From: Candidatus Accumulibacter propinquus
Lineage (GTDB): Bacteria; Pseudomonadota; Gammaproteobacteria; Burkholderiales; Rhodocyclaceae
Assembly (NCBI GenBank): GCA_016714935.1
Contig: JADKBU010000014.1
Span: 1-64,000 of the forward strand
Direction: 5' to 3'
DNA length: 64,000 nt
Shown: piece by piece, positions 1 through 7,768 of the stretch
Position numbering within the stretch: the stretch's first letter is position 1
Layout: the number at the start of each line of letters is the position of its first letter
The notes under the pieces: model-generated
What the model was told of the DNA's origin: nothing
The model's database searches: none
The model's input: the letters and a program-made list of their open reading frames with translations, nothing else
Position numbers and translations under genes: made by a program

Positions 1-1118
1 ATACCGACGACGATTCCGGCGTTGGCGTTGCGTTCGTTGCGTGAGTACTGGCTCATGCCGTTGGTCACCACCCGGTTTGCCTCCGAAGTGGCGGCGACGA
101 CCGTACCGCCGGGGCACATGCAGAAGCTATAAACCGAGCGACCGTTGCGGCAATGGTGCACCAGCTTGTAGTCGGCGGCGCCGAGCAGAGGGTTGCCGGC
201 CAGGGTTCCGAAACGCGCCTTGTCGATCAGCGCTTGCGGGTGTTCGATTCGAAAACCGATCGAGAAGGGTTTGGCCTCCATGAACACGCCAGCACGGTGC
301 AGCATCTCGAAAGTGTCACGGGCGCTGTGGCCGAGCGCCAGGACCACATGTTCGCCCGGCAAGGCTTCACCCGAGGCAAGCGTCACGCCAAGCACGTGCC
401 CCTGCTCGATCTGCAGACCGGTGACGCGTTGCCGGAAACGGACCTCGCCGCCGAGTTGCTCGATCTCGCGGCGCATCTGCTCGACCATGCCGACCAGCCG
501 GAAGGTGCCGATGTGCGGTTTGCTGACGTAGAGAATCTCCTCGGGAGCACCGGCCCTGACGAATTCGCTGAGCACCTTGCGTCCGTAGTGGCGGGGATCC
601 TTGATCTGGCTGTAGAGCTTGCCGTCGGAGAAAGTGCCGGCACCGCCCTCGCCGAACTGGACGTTCGACTCCGGATCGAGGATCCTTTTCCGCCACAAGC
701 CCCAGGTATCCTGCGTGCGCTCGCGCACCGCCTTGCCGCGTTCGACGACGATCGGCCGAAAACCGCTCTGCGCCAGGACCAGTGCCGCAAAGATGCCGGC
801 CGGGCCGAAGCCGACGACAATCGGCCGCGTCGTGAGTGGCAACGGCGCCCGTCCGACGAAGTGGTAGTGCATGTCCGGCGTCGGCTGCACGTGCCGGTCG
901 CCGGCGTGTCGTTCGAGCACCGTGGCCTCGTCGAGCAGCGCAACGTCGACGCTGTAGATGAAGGTCGGCGCAGCGGCCTTGCGCGCGTCGCAACTGCGGC
1001 GAAATACGCGCAGTTCAGTGATCTCCGGCAGCGCCACACCGAGGCGATTGGCCACCTCCTCGGACAGCGCTGCCGGCGGGTGTTCGAGCGGGAGGCGAAT
1101 TTCACTGATGCGCAACAT
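1..1118 (-). CDS. NAD(P)/FAD-dependent oxidoreductase, 3' part beyond window
   Basis: Translating the minus strand from the ATG at 1118 gives an uninterrupted frame of about 372 residues that runs off the left edge. A dinucleotide-binding segment IVVGFGPAGIFAALVL lies near residue 100, followed by a glycine-rich FGEGGAGTFSDGKLYS segment. Both are typical of the COG2509-type FAD-dependent dehydrogenases, usually about 530 residues, so roughly the last third is missing. The start MLRISEIRLPLEH resembles the N-terminal domain common in that family. The substrate is unknown. It lies 38 bp downstream of the aldolase on the same strand and could be co-transcribed with it. Family assignment is good; function is not known. 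Confidence 0.8.
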   Translation of the reverse strand, partial: MLRISEIRLPLEHPPAALSEEVANRLGVALPEITELRVFRRSCDARKAAAPTFIYSVDVALLDEATVLERHAGDRHVQPTPDMHYHFVGRAPLPLTTRPIVVGFGPAGIFAALVLAQSGFRPIVVERGKAVRERTQDTWGLWRKRILDPESNVQFGEGGAGTFSDGKLYSQIKDPRHYGRKVLSEFVRAGAPEEILYVSKPHIGTFRLVGMVEQMRREIEQLGGEVRFRQRVTGLQIEQGHVLGVTLASGEALPGEHVVLALGHSARDTFEMLHRAGVFMEAKPFSIGFRIEHPQALIDKARFGTLAGNPLLGAADYKLVHHCRNGRSVYSFCMCPGGTVVAATSEANRVVTNGMSQYSRNERNANAGIVVG

Positions 1119-1156
1119 GACCGATTCCGTTTCGTCAGAAAGCGCGTCGCCGACGC

Positions 1157-1802
1157 TCAGGGCTGCTGCCCATAGGCGGCGAAGCGTGCGAGTACGATGG
1201 ACATCTCGGCGGCATCGAGGAGCACCGGCTGGCCGAGTTGGCACGCACGCCAGTACTGCTCGCACAGGACTTCGAATTCGACGCCGAGATCGAACGCCTG
1301 CTGCAGGTCGTCACCGACAACCAGCATGCCGTGGTTGGCCAGCAGGCAGGCACGTCGATCCGTGATGGCCAGCAGCACGGCGTCGGACAGGGCCTGTGTG
1401 CCGAAAGTCGCGTAGGCGGCGCAGCGCACGCTGTCGCCACCAAAGCGCGCGATCATGTAGTGGAAAGGCGGGATGTCGTGGCGCAGGCAGGCGAGACTGG
1501 TGGCAAAACGGCGAATGCGCATGCAATATCGCACCGGCATCCGGGCGCCCGGCGTAGAGGTCACGATGAAAGCGCCACTCCGAGGACGGCTGTCGGCGGC
1601 CTTGGCAACTGCCGTCCATGCGCACGTGGACGATATCCTCGCCTACGAGGGCATCGTAGGGCATGCCCGTGGGAGTGATCAGGAAACCCGCGCCGGCGCT
1701 GTCACCGGCGCGCAGGCTGAGGTTGCCGGCGGTGCCGCGATTGAGGCCGGCCGCCTGCATGCGGCGCGCAGCGTCGAGCAACGCCTGCCGCGGATCAGAC
1801 AT
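1157..1802 (-). pseudogene. FucA-like class II aldolase, frameshifted
   Basis: Two minus-strand frames together make one class II aldolase/adducin protein of about 214 residues. The first, from ATG 1802, carries GTAGNLSLR, ITPTGMPYD and the metal-site segment ILHAHSPF. The second continues with ATSLACLRHDIPPFHYMIARF, YATFGTQALSDAV and LLANHGMLV. The switch is at an A4 run (T4 on the coding strand) at 1505-1508, where one extra base would explain the break; the span of 646 bp is 3n+1. IPPFHYMIA and YATFGT match L-fuculose-1-phosphate aldolase (FucA) better than MtnB dehydratase. It overlaps the end of mtnA by 8 bp, so the substrate is probably 5-methylthioribulose-1-phosphate (inference). It may be intact if the extra base is a consensus error. 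Confidence 0.75.
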
Positions 1803-2889
1803 GCCGAGCCTCCGGGTACAGGGCCAGCAGCGCGTCGCTGCTGGCGGCACAAACGCCGCGTTCGCTGATCAGCGCGCTGACCAGGCTGGCCGGCGTGACG
1901 TCGAAGGCCGGGTTGGCCACCGCCACGTCACTCGTGACTTGCCGCAGGCAGCCGCTGCGGCCGGCGGTGTCACAACCCCACACAATGCGCAATTCGTCGG
2001 CGTCGCGCTCCTCGATCGGGATGGCCGCGCCGTTCGGACAGGCGAAGTCGATCGTCGAATGCGGCGCGGCGACATAAAACGGCACCGCGGCCGCGCGTGC
2101 GGCCAGCGCCTTGAGATAGGTCCCGATCTTGTTGGCGACGTCGCCGTTGGCGGCAACGCGATCGGCGCCGACCATCACCGCGTCGATGTGGCCGCTCTGC
2201 AACAGCAGACCAGCCGCGTTGTCGGCGATCAGCGTGCGGGGTACGCCGTGCCGCCCGAGTTCCCAGGCGGTCAACAGGCCCTGGTTGCGCGGGCGGGTCT
2301 CGGAAACCCAGACATGCACGTCAATTCCCGCGTCGAAAGCGGCATAGACCGGCGCCAGCGCCGTGCCGTAGTCGACCGTCGCCAGCCAACCGGCGTTGCA
2401 ATGGGTCATGATTTCGAGCCTTCCCTTCTGCTCACCGCCGGCACGCAGCAACTGCAGGCCATGCGCAGCGATGCGTCGGCATTGCTGCACGTCTTCTTCG
2501 GCAAGGGTGCCGGCTTCCCGCCACGCCACATCGGCACGCACCGACGGTGACAACGTCTGCAGCACGGCCTGCAAGCGCGCCAACGCCCAGCGCAGGTTGA
2601 CCGCCGTCGGTCGTGTCGCGGCGAGTGTTTCGATGGCGGCGGCGAGTGTGGCATCGTCCGCCCGCTGCGTCAGCGCCAGGGCGACGCCATAAGCGGCCGC
2701 CACCCCGATCAACGGCGCGCCGCGCACCTGCATGTTGCGGATCGCGTGCGCCACCTCGGCAAGCGTACGCAGCCGCAGGATGCGGTACACGTGCGGCAGC
2801 GCCGTCTGGTCGATGATGTCGACGGCACGGGCGTCGGCCACTGGCTGGATCGTTCGCGTCGGCGTGCCATTGATTAACATGCCCGCCAT
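1795..2889 (-). CDS. mtnA: S-methyl-5-thioribose-1-phosphate isomerase
   Basis: This 364-residue protein has the eIF2B-alpha-like fold signature of MtnA. Visible family segments are NMQVRGAPLIGVAAAYG, the catalytic-Cys region MTHCNAGWLATVDYGTA, the VWVSETRPRNQG loop and MVGADRVAANGDVANKIGTY, which carries the catalytic Asp. It converts 5-methylthioribose-1-phosphate to 5-methylthioribulose-1-phosphate in salvage of methylthioadenosine. Length is normal for the family. A second ATG three codons in (2880) is an alternative start. The downstream aldolase begins inside its last codons, an arrangement that implies translational coupling and one pathway. Confidence 0.93.
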   Translation of the reverse strand: MAGMLINGTPTRTIQPVADARAVDIIDQTALPHVYRILRLRTLAEVAHAIRNMQVRGAPLIGVAAAYGVALALTQRADDATLAAAIETLAATRPTAVNLRWALARLQAVLQTLSPSVRADVAWREAGTLAEEDVQQCRRIAAHGLQLLRAGGEQKGRLEIMTHCNAGWLATVDYGTALAPVYAAFDAGIDVHVWVSETRPRNQGLLTAWELGRHGVPRTLIADNAAGLLLQSGHIDAVMVGADRVAANGDVANKIGTYLKALAARAAAVPFYVAAPHSTIDFACPNGAAIPIEERDADELRIVWGCDTAGRSGCLRQVTSDVAVANPAFDVTPASLVSALISERGVCAASSDALLALYPEARHV

Positions 2890-3040
2890 TCTAGCAGCCG
2901 GCTGCCCGGCACCGAACTTCCATCACACTCCCGCGGGTGCAGATCCGAAGCCCTGCAGGGCTCCCTCCGCACGTCAACGCCGTTCGGGTTTAATATGCCA
3001 TGGTCGCTTGTCCGCGTGTTTTCCCCACTGAGGAACGCCC

Positions 3041-3598
3041 ATGAAACTGCCATCCCGGGTCAAGGCCCTTCGCACCCCTACCCTGCTGTTCTGCGCTCTC
3101 GCCGCCGGTCACCTGGCAGGAAGCCTGCAGGCCGCCGAGATGCCCAAACGCAAGGCCGGCCTGTGGGAGATCAACTCGCGCATGGACGGCATGCCGGCAA
3201 TGGGCGCGATCCAGCAATGCGTCGACCAGAAGACCGACGACCTGATGCAACAGCAGGCCCGGAAGGAGCAACCCAACTGCAGCGTCATCGACGTCAATAA
3301 CCAGGGCAACAAGGTGAGCGTGCACTCGGTCTGCAAGGTGCAGGGCAGTACCGCCACCACCGACGGCGTATTCGTGGGCTCGTTCGACGCCGCCTACAAG
3401 GGAGACATGTTGACCCGCTTCAATCCACCGCTGCATGGCACCAAGGAGTCGAAGGTCTCGCTGGAAGCGCGCTGGGTCGGACCGTGCAAGGCCGGTCAGA
3501 AACCCGGCGATGTGATCATGCCGAACATGGCAGGGAGCAACCTCAAGGAAATGATGAAGGATCCGACGGTCCAGGAGATGATGAAGCGGCAGAAGTAG
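3041..3598 (+). CDS. DUF3617 family exported protein
   Basis: This 185-residue protein begins with a clear signal peptide: basic MKLPSRVKALR, a hydrophobic stretch, and an AGSLQAAE cleavage region near residue 31. The mature part, KAGLWEINSRMDGMP...CVDQKTDD...CSVIDVNNQGNKV...SVCKVQGSTATTDG, fits the DUF3617 family of periplasmic proteins. Cysteines at the usual spacing could form disulfides. The C-terminus is Met/Lys-rich (LKEMMKDPTVQEMMKRQK). GAGGAACG precedes the ATG. The role is unknown, and it stands alone between divergent mtnA and a co-directional ligase. Confidence 0.8.
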   Translation: MKLPSRVKALRTPTLLFCALAAGHLAGSLQAAEMPKRKAGLWEINSRMDGMPAMGAIQQCVDQKTDDLMQQQARKEQPNCSVIDVNNQGNKVSVHSVCKVQGSTATTDGVFVGSFDAAYKGDMLTRFNPPLHGTKESKVSLEARWVGPCKAGQKPGDVIMPNMAGSNLKEMMKDPTVQEMMKRQK

Positions 3599-3874
3599 AG
3601 CTGCGGCTTGGGGCTCCAGCAGGCATACGCGGTCGCCCCGCCTCGCCGCAAGTCCCTTACAATAATGGCCTGCATGCTGGGCGGGGGTTGGTCGACGACG
3701 CGGCAAAATGGGCACGGCAAGGTACTCCTGCGGTGACATGAGCGTCGACGCGCATGATCAGAACCTGCGCTCAAATGGGGAGAGAGGACGCCGATTGCCG
3801 CGCAAGCCGCCTTGTCGCGCCACATTCGGGTTAATCGGCGGTCCAGCGGTTTCATCAACAAGAAAGGAGCAAAC

Positions 3875-5551
3875 ATGTCTTATTCGGCCTTCGTGCAGGC
3901 ACGCGATTTCCTTCTGGCTCACCGCACCGACTACGAAACCGCCTATCGCGATTTCCAGTGGCCGCAACTGGGCGAATTCAACTGGGCCCTCGATTATTTC
4001 GATGTGATGGCAGCGGGCAACGATCGCCCGGCGCTGTGGGTAGTCAATGAAGACGGCTCGGAACAGAAGATGTCGTTTTCCGAGATGTCCCGGCGTTCGA
4101 ACCAGGTCGCGAACTGGCTGCGCGCGCAAGGCGTCAAGCGCGGCGATCGCATCCTGATGATGCTCGGCAACGAGGTGCCGCTGTGGGATACGATGCTGGC
4201 ATCGATCAAACTCGGCGCCGTGTTGTCACCAGCCACCACGCTGCTGGCTCCCGACGACTTGCGTGACCGCCTCGACCGCGGCCAGGTACGACACGTGATC
4301 ATCGGCCACACGCACGCCGAAAAGTTCAGCGACCTGCCCGGCGACTACACACGCGTCACCGTCGGCGGCGCGGTGGCCGGCTGGCAGCAGCTTGAACAGG
4401 CCTACGAGGGATCCAGCGACTTCCAGCCCGACGGGCCGACACAGGCGACCGACCCGCAGCTTCTGTACTTTACGTCCGGCACCACCTCGAAACCCAAGCT
4501 GGTACTGCACAGCCAGCAAAGCTATCCGGTCGGGCACCTGTCGACGATGTACTGGCTCGGGCTGCAACCCGGCGACGTGCACTGGAACATCAGTTCCGCC
4601 GGCTGGGCCAAGCATGCCTGGAGCTGCTTCTTTGCGCCCTGGAATGCCGGCGCCACGGTGTTCATCTACAACTATGCCCGCTTCGCGGCGGCATCGATTC
4701 TGGAGACTCTGGTCAGATGTTCGGTGACCACCCTGTGTGCGCCACCGACGGTCTGGCGGATGCTGATCCAGGAGGACCTGAGCAAGTATCCGGTCAAGGT
4801 TCGCGAGCTGATCGGCGCCGGCGAGCCGCTGAACCCCGAAGTCATCGATCAGGTCAAGGAGGCGTGGGGCATTACCCTGCGCGACGGCTTCGGCCAGACC
4901 GAAACGACCGCACAGGTCGGCAACTCGCCCGGACAGGCGGTCAAGCTCGGCTCGATGGGACGGCCGATGCCCGGCTATCAGGTGCGCCTGGTCGATATGG
5001 ACGGCCATGTGAGTGACGAAGGTGAAATCTGTCTGACCTTGTCGCCGCGTCCGCTCGGACTGATGATCTCCTACGACGACGACCCCGAGAAAACGGCCGA
5101 GGTGATGCGCGACGGTTTCTATCACACCGGCGACACGGCGGCGATCGATGCCGACGGTTACATCACCTACGTCGGCCGTGCCGACGACGTGTTCAAGGCC
5201 TCTGACTATCGCATCAGCCCGTTCGAACTCGAAAGCGTCCTGATCGAGCACGAAGCGGTCGCCGAAGCAGCCGTGGTGCCGAGTCCCGATGCGCTGCGCC
5301 TGGCGGTACCGAAGGCCTTCCTGACCCTGCGCGCAGGCTATGAACCGAGTCGGGAACTGGCGCGCGAGATCTTCGTCTTTCTGCGCAGCCGTTTGTCACC
5401 TTACAAGCGCGTGCGTCGGCTCGAATTCGGCGAACTGCCGAAGACCATTTCCGGCAAGATCCGCCGCGTCGAGTTGCGCAAGGGCGAGCAGGACAAGGCC
5501 GCCGGACCACGTGGTGCCATGGAGTTCTACGAGGAGGATTTCCAGTTCTGA
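3875..5551 (+). CDS. AMP-forming acyl-CoA ligase, medium-chain (MACS-like)
   Basis: This 558-residue member of the ANL superfamily activates a carboxylic acid as acyl-AMP and transfers it to CoA. Visible motifs are the P-loop YFTSGTTSKPKLV (about 198-210), the A5-like GFGQTETT, the A7 HTGDTAAID, the A8 hinge YVGRADDVFKASDYRISPFE and the catalytic lysine in PKTISGKIRR near the C-terminus. The start at 3875 has AAAGGAGC seven bases upstream; an in-frame start at 3812 lacks this. Sequence style (SSAGWAKHAWSCFFAPWNAG) is like medium-chain or benzoate-type ligases, but the substrate cannot be read off. A strong terminator follows, so it is probably monocistronic. Confidence 0.9.
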   Translation: MSYSAFVQARDFLLAHRTDYETAYRDFQWPQLGEFNWALDYFDVMAAGNDRPALWVVNEDGSEQKMSFSEMSRRSNQVANWLRAQGVKRGDRILMMLGNEVPLWDTMLASIKLGAVLSPATTLLAPDDLRDRLDRGQVRHVIIGHTHAEKFSDLPGDYTRVTVGGAVAGWQQLEQAYEGSSDFQPDGPTQATDPQLLYFTSGTTSKPKLVLHSQQSYPVGHLSTMYWLGLQPGDVHWNISSAGWAKHAWSCFFAPWNAGATVFIYNYARFAAASILETLVRCSVTTLCAPPTVWRMLIQEDLSKYPVKVRELIGAGEPLNPEVIDQVKEAWGITLRDGFGQTETTAQVGNSPGQAVKLGSMGRPMPGYQVRLVDMDGHVSDEGEICLTLSPRPLGLMISYDDDPEKTAEVMRDGFYHTGDTAAIDADGYITYVGRADDVFKASDYRISPFELESVLIEHEAVAEAAVVPSPDALRLAVPKAFLTLRAGYEPSRELAREIFVFLRSRLSPYKRVRRLEFGELPKTISGKIRRVELRKGEQDKAAGPRGAMEFYEEDFQF

Positions 5552-5585
5552 GAATCGCCGTGTAATCTGCTCGCCGTTCTCACAT

Positions 5586-5618
5586 ACCCCATGCCGACGC
5601 CCGTGGCATGGGGTTTTT
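5586..5618 (+). terminator. Rho-independent terminator after acyl-CoA ligase
   Basis: A perfect 10-bp stem (ACCCCATGCC with GGCATGGGGT), a 9-base loop and a run of T directly after lie 34 bp downstream of the ligase stop. Confidence 0.9.
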
Positions 5619-5668
5619 CATTTCCGGGGCACATTGCCACCCGCCGGGTACCCCTGCCTCACCGCTGC

Positions 5669-7606
5669 CTACGGCGCGACCTGCAGGACCGTCGGGGCGA
5701 AGTTCACCCTTCGCGTCTCGACGATCCGCGTCTCGTCGACCTTTCCCTCGACGATCTCGTAACCCATCAGCGCGAAGACCCTGCCGCGGACGAAGAGCGG
5801 CCGCGAGTTGCCGTACCAATCGACGCACGAAGCACGACACGCATCGTTGCGGTCGCTGGCGGACGGGCGAGCCTTGAGCGTTCCCAGTTCACTCAGCAAC
5901 AAACCGCGATTGCGCAGAAAAAGCAGGGCCGCCGACTCGGTGCCGAGTTGGCGGACGCCGGACTCGCTGCCTCCGACGATCGGCAGGCCGAGCAGACCGT
6001 CCAGTTCGCTTTCCGCCTTGTAGAAAAAGCCGTGGCTGCGCGTTTCACCCTGCGCGGCGTCCCGGCGCGTGTACTGGCCGACGGTCATCGGTAGCGACCC
6101 GAGGCGCACGCTGGTGAGATGCAGATCCTTGCCGTCACTGCCGACAACCAGCGCATTGCCGCCGAGCGCCTCCAGACGGTCAACGGCGTGCGGTAAAGGC
6201 AACTCGTAAACCTCACCCTGCGCATAGCGTACCGCGTAGACCTGCGAACGGTTCGTCGCCTGCGGCGCGTGCCGGCCGGTCCCGCCACCGTAGAGCAGAA
6301 ACGGGCCCACGTAGCGACTCTGGATGGCGTAACCCGCCGCTTTCGGCAAGCGGCGATACGCCGCCATCGGAGCGCTCTCACGGCCATCGGAGAAGCTCGC
6401 CAGCGGTACCCGCAGCAGCGCCAGGTCGCCGGCGTTGACCTCGGCGGCCCACATGCCGTCGCCGCGGCCATTGGAACGCAGCAGCACGTTCAGCATGCCG
6501 TCGCCTTCCAGGAACGAGAACTGGTCGATCGGACTGCCCATGGTCTTCAGCGCACTCGGTGCGGAACCGTCGAGCGGGATACGGAACACCGCCGATGTCG
6601 CGACGGCGGCCTGCGGCGCGCCTCGCCACGCCGTTGTCCAGACGAACACCGCGGTCGGCGAGACGTAGAAGACGCGTCCCGGCGGCCCCAGCACGGCCGT
6701 GCTCTGGCAGTCCATGTCGGGCTTGGCGAGATCGCAGACCGTGACGCTGTGCAGCGCGGCACCGGCAAAGGGGTCGAGCGCCTCGTCGCTGCGGTAAATC
6801 CGGGTCGCCGGGGCAATTCGCCTGAAGTCGCTCGCCTGCGCGCCCTCCCGCCAGCGGCGCATGGCCGGGAATGCCGCGTACGGATCCCCCCATGGACTGA
6901 GGATATGTGGCGAATAAACGATCAGCTTGCTGCCGATCAGTCGGCTCGCGTAGTTGCGCGACGAATAGTAGTCGTTGGAACGTAGGTGATAGGTCGCCCG
7001 ATAGGCCAGTTGCCCCGCGCGCGAAATGTCGAACACGCCGACTTCGGTACCACCACGCGCGTAGCTGTAACCGATGACGACGATGGTGTTGTCGGAAATC
7101 AGCATCTCGTCGTACCACGCACCGCCGGGGTCCACGTCGCGCCCGTAGGCGTCAAGCGCCGCAACCACTCGCAGTTGGTTGTCACCGATGCGGACGGTGA
7201 ACAAACGTCCGCGACGCAGGATCACCAGATGCTCTCCGTGCACCTTGACGATGCCGCCTTCGTCGACGCCGGCGTGTTGCACGTTGGTCACCGACTCGTT
7301 CTTGGCACCCGCCGCTTCCTTGGCCACCGCCGCGGGCGCGGGCGCGGCCGCCGCCGCCGGCGCGGGAAGCGCCTGGCCAACCGCGAATTCCGAAGACTTG
7401 TCACGGCGAGCGCGTTGCTCGTCGCGGCGACGCTGTGCCTCGTCAGTCCAGCGCTTGAACAGGCCCGCGAGTTCCTGTTCGCTGGCAAAAGCGCTCAGTG
7501 TCTTGCGAGGCGCGGCAGGGTCTTCGGGCATTGCGGCCGCTGCCGGTGAGGAAACAAACGCGCTCAGCGCGGCGACAACGAGGCAATTGACGAGCATGCG
7601 GGTCAT
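5669..7606 (-). CDS. Secreted beta-propeller domain protein
   Basis: This 645-residue protein has an N-terminal signal peptide (MTRMLVNCLVVAALSAFVSS, then AAAA). The start at 7606 is preferred because GAAAGGAC precedes it and the signal sequence begins there; the frame is open 29 codons further upstream. An Ala/Pro-rich low-complexity linker follows, then a long domain beginning around TNVQHAGVDEGGIVKVHGEHLVILRRGRL. That segment is typical of the C-terminal beta-propeller family (Pfam 'Beta_propel', COG4880), whose repeats look like YVIRGNRL/VVIGYSY strands. Expected location is the periplasm or cell exterior. Function in this family is not established. Confidence 0.82.
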   Translation of the reverse strand: MTRMLVNCLVVAALSAFVSSPAAAAMPEDPAAPRKTLSAFASEQELAGLFKRWTDEAQRRRDEQRARRDKSSEFAVGQALPAPAAAAAPAPAAVAKEAAGAKNESVTNVQHAGVDEGGIVKVHGEHLVILRRGRLFTVRIGDNQLRVVAALDAYGRDVDPGGAWYDEMLISDNTIVVIGYSYARGGTEVGVFDISRAGQLAYRATYHLRSNDYYSSRNYASRLIGSKLIVYSPHILSPWGDPYAAFPAMRRWREGAQASDFRRIAPATRIYRSDEALDPFAGAALHSVTVCDLAKPDMDCQSTAVLGPPGRVFYVSPTAVFVWTTAWRGAPQAAVATSAVFRIPLDGSAPSALKTMGSPIDQFSFLEGDGMLNVLLRSNGRGDGMWAAEVNAGDLALLRVPLASFSDGRESAPMAAYRRLPKAAGYAIQSRYVGPFLLYGGGTGRHAPQATNRSQVYAVRYAQGEVYELPLPHAVDRLEALGGNALVVGSDGKDLHLTSVRLGSLPMTVGQYTRRDAAQGETRSHGFFYKAESELDGLLGLPIVGGSESGVRQLGTESAALLFLRNRGLLLSELGTLKARPSASDRNDACRASCVDWYGNSRPLFVRGRVFALMGYEIVEGKVDETRIVETRRVNFAPTVLQVAP

Positions 7607-7768
7607 GGCAGTCCTTTCAGCGAGGGTTCGAAGCGGTAAACGCAGGCCAATGCGCAACGGGGTCAAGTCTCGACGAAGAAATGTCGGCCTCACCGGCAGC
7701 GCGTTCGGGCGACTCGCCGGAGGCTGCCGGGCCGGAGCGTTGCCGTCGTTGCGTTACGCCCTCGGCAT

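Noticed and set aside
153..1175. 340-codon plus-strand frame at the left edge
   Set aside because: Opposite the FAD-dependent oxidoreductase, which shows GFGPAG and other family segments.
2990..3739. 249-codon minus-strand frame over the DUF3617 gene
   Set aside because: The plus-strand protein has a signal peptide and family motifs; the antisense translation does not.
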